DNA from: Ligula intestinalis
Lineage: Eukaryota; Platyhelminthes; Cestoda; Diphyllobothriidea; Diphyllobothriidae
Direction: 5' to 3'
DNA: 64,000 nt
Assembly: GCA_036362985.1 (NCBI GenBank)
Contig: JAYGXS010000005.1
Coordinates: 11,194,415 to 11,258,414, forward strand
Shown here: positions 22,901 through 34,800 of the stretch, in pieces
Numbering within the stretch: the stretch's first letter is position 1
Layout: each line of letters opens with the position of its first letter
The notes under the pieces: generated by a model
Database searches by the model: none
What the model was told of the DNA's origin: nothing
Seen by the model: the letters and a program-made list of their open reading frames with translations, nothing else
Position numbers and translations under genes: made by a program

Positions 22901-25900
22901 TGCAGGGTTTGTTGTGCACCGAAGCCCTGCATTGTTGTCTAAAGCAGCAGCGGCCACTAGCAAAGCCAAGGCTAGTGTTGACGGCGTCTAGCGACGCCTG
23001 AGAGGGTATGTCCGTGTGTGTGAGAGAGAGAGAGGACAGTGGCAGTTGCTTTTACACGATTGTGTCGCGTATCGAGGGCCCTGCTGCAACGGCCGAGGAG
23101 TGGGGTGTTCAAGTGGCCCTTAGGCAGCCGCGACTGGTTCGGCCGCGCGTGTATGCGCGCGGTAAAGTTGGTCAAAATGCAAGAATTTGGGCAGTGGGCA
23201 TTGAAAAGGGAGGGGAAGGGGGACAATATATTTGGTTGTCCGCCACAAACTCAACCATTCACCGCTTCTATTCGTGAGACAAGTTTTCCATTGAAAGTTT
23301 TACTTAGTTAAGGTTGTTGTCTTGCTTATCGTGAAGCGTACTCCCAGGATATTTCAGTCACCAGAGGATTCCGAATTTTGAAACGGAAAGAGGTCCATTT
23401 CATCATTGTTCACGGTTCGACAACGTGGCTCGCTGTCAGGCCAATAAACACCACGCTCCAGCGATCGCATCTTCTTCGTCTATACCGCTTCCTGGTAATC
23501 GTCTATTCGCTTTTGTCAGCAGCCTGACTGCCAGTCTTTTGTTGGGACTCCGTCAGCTGGAGCCGTTGGGATGGTTTAAAAGCATGATTGTCTGTTTATG
23601 GTGAAACAAACATTACCTCGAAGGACTTATAATCACAGGCGAAATTTTTTTCCTCTGCGACATTACAATAATAATCACTGCCGACATGCCAGTTGGCATG
23701 GACATCGTTAGGGTTTAAATTCCAGCAAACTGTCAAGCGAGAAGAAGAAGACTCGATCGCTGGGACAATATGTTTATTCGCCTGACGTTTCGACATCCGT
23801 CGCGGATTCATCATCAGAGACATGAATAGTAGTGGAAACGGGTAATGCATGCACAGAAGTTTGCCACGGCAAGAAACATCTGGGGTCGTCTACAGGATCT
23901 GTTGCAGTTGCGGTCAAAGCAACTATGTCGGAAAAACTGACATACGTCTCAAGACGCGAATTCCCGAACACGCGGCAGCAGTGCGGCGAAATGATGCAAA
24001 TTTTCAAGTTGCGGCTCTTTTGACGAGACCCGACCACAAGTTCCAATCTGATGAGGCAGAAATTCTTGCAAGAAGTAACAATCGGATTAGCCGAGAACTA
24101 CTTGAGTCATGGTTCACGGGCCCCCAATCTATAAACAAGTGCAACGACTTGCCCAACCCATATTCAATGCTGAGATTCAAATTGGCCAAAGCAAGTCGTT
24201 ACGTGAGGAACGGGCAGGCCACCGCCTCATCCTACGACAACACCAGAGAACCAGATGGCCGAGCAATCATCACGCCCGAGCCCACCACCCGTGCTGAAAG
24301 TTCAACAGGTCAGAGCCCGCGTGTCGTCCAACAAACTACCCACGCGCAAGAAGGCAATTAACGTTAATTTTCGCTGTATGTTTGCAGTAATGACTGTATC
24401 CTATAAATACTGCAAACTTCTGTGCATGCATTACTCGTTTCTGTTACTATTCATGTCTCTGATGATGAATCCGCGACAGATGTCAAAACGTCAGACGAAT
24501 AAACATATTGTCCCAGCGATCGAGTATCCTTCTTCTTCTCAATTGCTTCCTGGGACACGCATGTTCGCTTTTATCGGCAAACTGTCAAATGCCTTGGCAA
24601 AATCTGAGACAGTCTTTTGTGCAGGGCCGGCGATTCGACCTTTTGGTGGTGGTCGTGGTGAGCAGATGTTTAACGCTGGCGACTGTTTACGCACGCGTAC
24701 GGGGACTACTGTACGCGGAATCACGATTAACGTAGGAGACGAGGTGACTAGTTGTCTGTCTGGGTGCATCTCAGCGTGCGGGATCTGAGGTCAGAGTAAT
24801 TGCAAGAGAACGGAAGTCGCATCTGAGGCGATTTGCACAACAGACGAAGACCTCTGTGCCAAGGACTGCTAATCTGGACGCGAAAGAGGTGCGAAGCCGC
24901 GTGCAAAGTTGAAAATAAAGTAATCAACCGATTGTTTTGGCGCGGTAAGAGAGTTCTGCCGAATAACAACACCAGACGCCTCTTCGACCGCGTTCCCACC
25001 CGCCCTCCCGGCGGCCAAGGTCTGCTACACCCATCTCCCTACGTTGGATCAACCCCCCCTCAGTCCAACCACTTATTCCACTGGTAGGTCGTGAAAACAG
25101 ACATCACATGGAGGGTAATTAAGCATCAGGGTAAGTCTCGTCGGAAGTGGAAGTAAACAAAATGTCTCCTTGCTTACCGGGCTAGAGAAGGCCCTTATCC
25201 TGAGAGCCGCTCACACAGATGAGAAAAAGAAGAATTTGATGCGTCCTATCTCCTGATGAGCAGTTTCAAATACTTCAGTATATCTCCTTTGCCTGTAGAT
25301 AAAGTGTGTAGTCTTTTTACCTAAGTTGGTGGCAACTAGAATGTGTTACCTGTGTTAGCACTTTTGTTGGAAGTTCTGAGAGTTTAAGGACTCCGTGGTG
25401 TTTCTGCTATCTTCTTTTTTGCTGATGTATGTATTCCATCCGTTGAGCTCCATATGCGGCATTCGCATCCTCTGGAGTCAGTTATTTTCCGAAATTTACC
25501 ATTTTAAACTTGGAAAGCCGTCCACCTTTTCTCCATAATCGGCGGCTGCCTCAGACCTAAATTAGTGTCCAGATACGGCGCCTGGTCCCAAGGTCGACTT
25601 GGCTCGATTTCGCTAATTCGCTAACAAATCCTACCCCTAGTTGAGCTGTTACGGTCAGTCAAATGTCAGGGCTTTAAAAACCACAGACTCATTGGATAAC
25701 CCAGTTGTTATGACTGAGGTCAAGTTTGCACTGCTCCGTACTCTGATCCAGGGCAATTCCACCGACCTGTGTTGCGTGCCAATGGGGTCAGTTTCGTGTT
25801 GACTCAGCTAGCAACACATTTTTTGCCTACTTTGACGCAATTAATTGCCGCCCGCCCGTCCTGCCCATGTTCTTTATTTCTGGCGGACTGCTGGCGTGCC

Positions 25901-28900
25901 GGACACAACATTAGAGCAAATTGTACTTTTAAACGCAGCAGCGCCTTGCGCAGGTATTTCAGCGTTTTTTGTGTGCTGGAAATTGAGTAGCATGCATGAA
26001 AGAGGTTTGAAGGCTATCTGGTTCTACAGACAACAGCCCGTATCGCAGTGGTTGGGCCCACCATTCCCGTCTCGCTGTATCTCTCCTTTCTCGCTAATTT
26101 ATTTTGGCTCATAGTATGCTAGCCGCTGAGTGGCTGTTATCGGTGCCTTAGAGTGGGTCCAAGGCCCAATGGACACGTATGTTGCGTAACGCGAACGGTG
26201 AGAGCCTTTTTAAGATAGCCAATATATCCCAACAGGACAAGGCGACTCCGCGGCTCAGTGATTATGTAACCAAAAGTGCTGAGTCGAGCCTAAGATGCCC
26301 CAATCCCCTAGGGTTGCATACAACTAGCTGGCGACGGCTTAGAATCAAGCAATCACATCCCAGTCTCCCTGATATTTGTCGATTATTTTATTCTGTTTAC
26401 ATTAATGGTCACTATTGGGCTGTTTGTACAATGGTTGACAGTATTGCCTCAGATATAAACAGGAGCCTTACGTGTAAATGGCCTGTGAGAGCCGGTGGCT
26501 TTTTGCCAAACTAGTAATTGCGCCCGGCCGTCAGCATGATCAACTTACTCTACCCAAGCCTCTGGTAGTTCGACAGACTCCTCGGGCACTTCTTAGCGCC
26601 CTATCAATTTTTCATGTCCCTCCATATATGTAGTGGTTTGGATGGTCTTAAAAACTGGAATTAGTATTCCAAAGTACTTTAATCTGGCCCTACGGTTCCT
26701 CGGCACTGTCAGATCTGGAGACACGTAACGCGCACTCTGCGTGTGCCTAGATCTGGCCTCGATAAATACTTCTTCTACGCGTGTCTGCCGTCGTCCCTCT
26801 CTCGTCTTGCCATCGGAAAGTGTAGCGTGTTTGGTGGAAGAAATGGGATGCCTCTCGGATCACTTGAAATGCTTATTCCGTTGGGCCCCAGAGACTGAAT
26901 CTAGGGCTCTTGCAGGCAGTCGCACAACGACACCAGAATACCGTTATCCTGTCGGTTATGGTCGGCAGTATTGACTGCGTTGGTATTTATTCATTTGGCC
27001 AAATTTAAACAAACTTGGCAGCCTCGGGGCGATATAAACGTACGAAGATGAGGGCAAGGTCAAACGTTCTAATCACAGCAGCTGCGAGTCCCCACCGGGA
27101 GCCGTGAGTGTAATCAAATTTGGGTCAAGTTTTCGGACCAGCCTATTGTCATGTTTGGAAGTTCAGTTCCTGATATGTAGCCCCGTAGCTCAGTTGTTTA
27201 GTGTTGGCTTTACTAAAACCTCGTCCTTGATGTAGTGGTTAAAAATCCCCTGAAATCACCGTTTTTTTCACAATGAGGTCAAAGCGATTATTTAAGACTA
27301 TCTAAACACATATACACCTATTAATTATGCGGGAAATGTTGTTGTAACTTAACATACTAACAGCCCAGGTACTAGCTAAAAGGTCAATTAGCACTAGTAT
27401 GTTAAGTTACAACATCATTATATAGTACTACACTCTGTCCGTTGGCAGCAGGTGTATATTACGCAGTGGTTGACGGCTTTCCGCTCAAATATACACTTAC
27501 AATTATGGTCTATAGACCTATAGACTTTAAATATACTGAGGATTTCAAATTTGAAAATATCATAATTCCTGGATATGAATTATAATTCATCTTCTGCTCA
27601 CCAGAATCAATTTGAAGATTTGCTGATGTTTCGGACTGCTGGGCCTGCTGTCTTTTGCCAAAACGGATACTGACTGTTATCGATAAGCAGTTTAAAGTTG
27701 CGGCGAAAAATCGATCAGCCCAAGGCCAACACTTACATCCGCAACTTTAAACTGCTGACCGATAAAAGTCAGTATTCGCTTTGACAAAGGACAGCAGACC
27801 CAGCTGTCCGAAACATCAGCAAATTGAAGTGAATGTTCGCATTTCAGGAACATGTATATTCTGAGAAGAAGAAAAAGGATTATCAAACACTGGAATCATA
27901 ATTCTATTAGCCTGAGCTTTCGAGCTCCTGCAGGAGCCCATTGTCAGAGAATAGAAGAGCAGCAACAAATGAGGTAGCTGATTCTGGCGTTGGCACAAAA
28001 CAGCTAGAATTTTGTGCCAACGCCAGAACCAGCTACCTCATTTGTTGCTGTTTTCCACAAGCTGCTTATATTGAGCAGGAAATCCCTCTGAAGAGGATAG
28101 GCGAGGCACTCAATTTGTCTATTCGACAGTCAAAAGAATTGCAAAAAACTTGAGCAAGAATGAAAATTACGAGCGGGATTTCAAAACCGCTTATGAGGAG
28201 AAAAGGCCGGAACAAACATCGGAAACAGCTAAGCAGCTTGTTGCTGAGATGGTCAATGCTCAAAACGAGATGACCGAAAGAGAAATCGTTCAGAAATTGG
28301 GGATCCTGCAGGTGCCGATGTCACAGTCCACCGTTTCAAGAATCATGAAAAGATCAATTACTCGAGAAAGCGGTTGTCATTGGTGCCTGTAGAAAGAAAT
28401 ACACCCACACTCATGAACACCCGGAGAATTTATGCGAATGCAATTGCCTTGGTGCCCTACGAAAATATTACAATGCATACAGGGGTCTATATAAATGCAT
28501 ACGAGGGTCTATATAAATGCATGCAGGGGTCTATATAAATGAACACCCCTGTAAAACAAGAGGCGTATATAAGTTCTTAGTTGGTAATCCAAAAAGACGT
28601 GTGCGAATGGACTACAATTTGAGGATGAGGAGACGTTGTCAAGACGACCCCGGGGTGGGCGCTCGGACAACACAGTGGCTGACAAAGATAAACAGCCAGT
28701 CTATGCGTTTTTGCGTACGACCTGACCCGCGCATAATGTTGACCAGATCTCGTACTTTTAACTTGCGGTCAAACGACCGCCTCACCTCCTCGAATGAGGC
28801 TGCGTGATCAGTTTGTATGATTAGTAAACTGGATGAAGTGCTGAATGCGCTTCCGAGCCGTATACTTTCTGCTGCATCATGAGGTAAATGGGGCCCGAAT

Positions 28901-31806
28901 TCTCGCTGTCATTCATCCTAACACGAGGGTTCGCGGAAGTAGAATTTCGCAATGAATACGACAGATCTAGTTGCCGCCTACTTTGTTTTGCTAACCGTTT
29001 GGTTTGTTTACGCTCACTTCTAGGCGTTTGCAATTGCAGTACATTTACTCTAACTCATGAATCGGCGAACGAAATTCTGAAATGTGTTTTTGATTCGATC
29101 AACTTGCAATCTTCTTTCAAGACACTTCCGCCAGTGCAGGATTTCGGCTTTTAAACTAGCTTCCTTCCGACCTCCTACCAAAAATCGACCCTAAAATGAC
29201 TTCTTATCTATCAGGAATTTGCTTATTTATTTTGCATTTCCTGATCAATTCAAACACCTTCTGCCTTTATCACTAGCCGCCTTTCGGCGTAGGCTTCGAA
29301 GGCACCATGAACGGACCAGTCTGTCCTCTAACAGATCGGCGTACTCCCATCTGCCACTGTATATTTCCGATCAAAAACCGGCAAGACAACGAGCTCATGG
29401 CTCTTTGGTTAGGCCGGTTGATTCGGATCAGAAAGGCGGCGAGTTCGAGGCTCGGATGGGATACCACTGGGCTGTTGGCATGACTGGCTGACAACGGTTA
29501 AAAAGCCAGAACTGGCTATCCTTAGTCTCCTTTGTCTTTGTGGGTAATACCTTTCTGCCTATATCACTGTCCGCCTTGTGACGGCTCCATGGACGGACGT
29601 GTGTGTCCTCTATCTGATCGATGTACATCTATCTGCCACTATGAACAAGAATATACTTCCTTGTACTTTTTGGTGGAAGCGTATGCGTTCCTTGAGGTTT
29701 ATACTTGAAGAAGGGGCAGGTATCGGTTTGAGAAATGTTTCAATTACCAAATAACTGTATACCTGACCGGCTGTTACAGTTGCATTCAAGGTTTTCAAAT
29801 GCAATTCTGTATGCAATCTATCTCACGAAATTTATGCATATTTCTTCACACTATGAGGGAGAGGGCACATAGTAATCATACAATTTTACAATGGATATGG
29901 AACATTTTGAATACTTTTTTAGGTAAAATTAATAAACTGACAAATAAATGATCATTTCACGGTTTTAAACATCTCGTAATTAAAATCCGTAAAACAGAAA
30001 GAAAGCTTTTCTTCGAATGTAAAATTTGAAGAAAACATTAGTTTTTACCAGAGAATACAAGAAATAATATTTTATGCATGTTTTAATTAAAATATAGTTG
30101 GATTTTTAGGACAATAAAAATCAATGAGAAAATGCAGAGTACTTCAGTAGCAATTTTTAACAAACTATACTTCTTGCAGCCGATCAGAAAAGGGCTCCTT
30201 TACCTTTCGGCCTCCCATTGTAACTAACATATATTGATGCTAGGCTGCATGAAAACCAATATTGCAACCCTACTTTGTTAGATTCGAAAGCATGCTTGAG
30301 AATTTCATTTGTCATTTCAGGAGGCAGGCAGTTTCCTGTACTAAAAGACACCACTAATTTTCTCTATTAATATGGTCATTTAAAGTTAAGCGGAAGCCCT
30401 TATCTTCTATTTTGATTGGCTAGTCAGCAGGAACCAGCCTGGTTGCCTGCAAACCGATTGGCACAACCAGAGCAAAGGCCAAAGTGACCGTACCCCATGC
30501 AAAGACTTGAGGCAGAACCAATTGGCTATTTTACCCAAATTATTTTGTAAAAACGGCGATAATAGGTAGACTCACCCAGCATTAGACTGCACCTTTAATA
30601 TCTGCTGCTTTGACTCGAAACATTTCATGGTTACCCTCCGCCCGTCTTTTTGCCCCCTCCCCCCCACTTCGCCGTGCAGAGTCTCAATTTTTCTGGCAAC
30701 GCTACTGCAGCCGCACAACCCTGTGGAGATTGAGGTGAGTTTAATCGAATTAAAATATCCTCTACTTTGATGATGTTTGCTCGGCGTCAGGTGCGCTCAC
30801 TGCTCTAATGTTACATGCGCGTTCAGGCTGTGCGATGACGGGGGGGGGGGGGGGNNNNNNNNNNNNNNNNNNNNNNNNNNNNNNNNNNNNNNNNNNNNNN
30901 NNNNNNNNNNNNNNNNNNNNNNNNNNNNNNNNNNNNNNNNNNNNNNNNNNNNNNNNNNNNNNNNNNNNNNNNNNNNNNNNNNNNNNNNNNNNNNNNNNNN
31001 NNNNNNNNNNNNNNNNNNNNNNNNNNNNNNNNNNNNNNNNNNNNNNNNNNNNNNNNNNNNNNNNNNNNNNNNNNNNNNNNNNNNNNNNNNNNNNNNNNNN
31101 NNNNNNNNNNNNNNNNNNNNNNNNNNNNNNNNNNNNNNNNNNNNNNNNNNNNNNNNNNNNNNNNNNNNNNNNNNNNNNNNNNNNNNNNNNNNNNNNNNNN
31201 NNNNNNNNNNNNNNNNNNNNNNNNNNNNNNNNNNNNNNNNNNNNNNNNNNNNNNGGGGGGGGGGGGGGGTGGCGTTTCCCGCCTCTCCCCCGTCCCACTA
31301 CACCGCAGTATGCTTTGTAGGCGCAGGCGCGGAGTGCATCCTTGGGCAACCAACGCCAACCCGCCTGTTTGCTTTTGGCAAAGACAGGCAGGGTAGCGGC
31401 GCAAAATGGTGAATTTCCCATGTCCGTAGTTAGAATATGCTTTACTTCTACTGCTACTACTAATACTACTACTACGACTGCTAATACGGCTACTGCGACT
31501 ATTACTGACACTACCACTGCCAATATTCCTACGTCGACGATGCGGATAAGACTCAAGGCAGAGCCAGACGAGTAAGTTCCGTCAGCGATCGGTGAGCGTT
31601 CTTCAACGTGCAACACTACTCTTACTGCCGCTTATATTACCAATCTGATAACGACGACTATAAATGTTAATACTACTATTACTACCGCTAATATTACTAT
31701 GACAGCAGCCACTGTTAGTACTGCTTCTACCGATATCGACACTATTATTACTACCGTTACCATCAACATTACGCTGACGACTGCTGTTACTATTGCTGCT
31801 ACTGAG

Positions 31807-31855
<49 letters not shown>

Positions 31856-34800
31856 TGATTGATACCGTGAATACTGTTACTCCTATCAATATTGCCATTT
31901 CTATTACTATTGTTATTTTTACTGTTTTATTACGCCTTCCACTTTCACCAGCACCACTACTACTACTACTACTACTATTTATCCTAAATGAGGTTCTATC
32001 TGGGTCTAAAACACTATCTGTGGACTTCAAATGCTGCAATGTCTTCCGTAGAAGCAATTTCGTTGCCTGCATTCCCTGCTGAACTATCAACGGGTAATCG
32101 CGGTTTATTGGACTTACGTCTACATGACTGAACAGCGCTGGTGTTCAGGGAGACGTGTCGTCACTGCACTATTACATGCGCAGCCATTCTAAGCACCAGC
32201 TAATAGAAGAGGGCAAACTTTTGCTTTCCCAACACTTTTTTGTGTGGCCCAGTCTTGAATACCGGTCCGTGCGCGAAGGGCAAGAGAGTGAGTTTATTCA
32301 AGCAGAATCCTCTGGACATCGTAGCAGTACAGTGCAGTTTAGTGCAAGCGACTAGGGACATTTTACTGGTACCTTAACAGCTGATCCTTAGCGTAGCCGA
32401 CGAGCGTTCTTCTGACCACTCATCCTCAGTGCGGCTTGAATAGTTTTCCAACGGCCAGCACCGGTTTTGTAGATCCTACCACAGCTGTTTAATCCGTACA
32501 CGCTGTCTGCCACCTTCAGAGACTTTAGCTGAACCTGTAGGCAACTTTTGCGTTGTTTTGACTGCGTAGATACATGAATTTGCGGCTCATTCGACAAGGC
32601 TCTGCCGCAAATTCATATTTGACGAGGCCAAAATTCGGCAGGAGTTTTTTCGGTAGTGATCTTGGATACAAAAAGCCGCAGGTTGTTTTCATACGGTAAC
32701 CGTGAGGTTTTTTTTAAGTTGATAAAACTGATATGCCAAAAAAGGATTTTGTGAAAATAAGAAAAAAAAGTCGTAAAATTTTGTTGCAATAATTTAATAC
32801 GGTGGCTATAGCCCGGCGGCGTTGGGCGCGTAAATCGAAAAAGGGCGCAAAAAACAAATCGAGCTCGAATCGAGCACGAATCGCTGTCGAAAAACTTGGA
32901 AATGTAGAGTTTTATTCCGAAAAATCTCCTTTGCCCAAAATCCAGTAATAATTGATTTTTTGAAGACTTTTTGTGATATTAAGCAGAAATTCCGGGCTTT
33001 TTACATAAGATATCACTATCCCAAACTGAACCTAACACTTACCCTTATCCTCACCCTAACCCCTGACCCTAACCCCTTACCCTAACCATAACCCTTATCC
33101 TAATCGTGCTCAAATCGAGCTCGAATCGCTGTCGAAAAACCTGGAACTATGGAGTTTTGTTCCGCCACTACCAAGGAAGCTCCTGCCCAAAATTCTCCCG
33201 AGAGGTTAAAATCCCGCGAGTCGCGAATTTCTTGAGTCATGTTACACTGGCTCCCAGTCTGTAAACAAGTGCAACGACTTTCCAAATCCATATTTGGTGC
33301 CGCGGCTCAATTTAGCCAAAGCTCGTATGTCCGCTTATACTGGAAATGTCTGTACTTTACTTACGCGTTTCCTTGTTTTAACAATAGCTTGCTGTAAAAC
33401 CAGTGGATATAATCAAATTTTTTGTATTCTGGGATGCGTTTAGCTCACTGTATTTGGGGGTAATCCGCAGCACTTCTGAAGATCCTTTTCCTGTTTGATC
33501 CGTCTTCACCCGGAGTTTGGGCACCGGCGCTTGTATTCTTTTTAAAGAAAAAAACACCGGACAATATTCGCGCAGCCATGCTTGTTAAGGATAAAAGTCC
33601 AAAACGTCACGTGGGCAGGAGCGGGAAGGAAAGTTGTCCTTAGAACTATATAGAAGACAAAAAAGGTTTGTAACCGACAGCCATCATTGCAGTGACTGGC
33701 ATCGTTTGTGCAGAGCGCCACTGCGTCAAGGCCGCCCACCGTTGCAGCGAGTGGTTCAAGGCGCGCTGGCTCCACTCCTGTCTCACCAACTGCAACACAC
33801 GCGCACACTCGGACAGGCTCAACCCAATTTATATTCCACTTGAACATCTAACCCCTTGGACGCTGCAACCAATCCGTGAAGGCAGGTGATACCCTCTCCC
33901 TCTGACACCAATCGCTTCCTCGTCCCCTGTCTCCCCTTTCTTAACCCCCCCCTCTCTCTCTCTCTCTCTTGCGTATGATTTCAAACTGACAGCACGCGCG
34001 CTAGCCTCGCCAGTGATCACTGCCGCCCTAAGCAATGAATCGGAGTTCCATGCATAATAAAACGTCGCATTCGGGTGCCTATAAACGATATTCTGTTACT
34101 CGGCATTTGGGATACTGATTGTGGCCTTCTGGGCACACTCTTTTCTTAGACGCCTCAATTTACAACCAAAGTCTTCCCCAGCACCACGAGTCATCACTGT
34201 CCGTGTGCATATAAGCACAATGATACATTTTAGACGGGCTCAAATTTCGCCCACTGTTATTGACTATCGTTACCGCAAAGTCCCGTGAGTATTCGTGCAC
34301 CGTGTGTCGCGTGGTGTGATCAAGGGAGAACCGATGACTCGCACGCAAACATGCGTGACATCAGCCGCCTTCTCTCTCCGATATAAAAACGCTGTAAGGA
34401 TGACAAAAGACTGGTTCGGCCGCAGTCACTACTGACACAGCTAGACACTCTGTCTACGCGTGTCGCACTAAACAAAATGCACCGCGATTTCATAGAAACC
34501 GACTTTGGCATCACATACATGAAAGTTCCACAAACTATTGATTAGGTTGGAGCCATCGAGTTTAAGTCTCGGTCCTTCAGTCAGTCAGTCAGTCACACGC
34601 ACGGTGAGGCATCATTAGGATATCTCCTATGTTGGCATCCTTTCAATCCGCAGCTTTTACTAGGAAACAAGAAAGTTCATTGACTGTGTTATAAAGGCGC
34701 GCTTGGGGGTAGGTTGGTGGATTCTGCTTCAGATCCCGGTCCCTGGAGGCTATTTATAGTACGGCTCAAATCTCGTGGAACATGCCAACATTTGTGAAAG

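Noticed and set aside
28472..28537. CRISPR-like array
   Set aside because: Only three head-to-tail 22-bp units with no spacers, in a eukaryotic context.
30762..31616. Open frames crossing the N gap
   Set aside because: They exist only because N codons are not read as stops; the flanks are poly-G/poly-C artefacts.
31632..32090. Valine- or threonine-rich open frames on both strands
   Set aside because: Translation of the ACT trinucleotide field; no real protein features.
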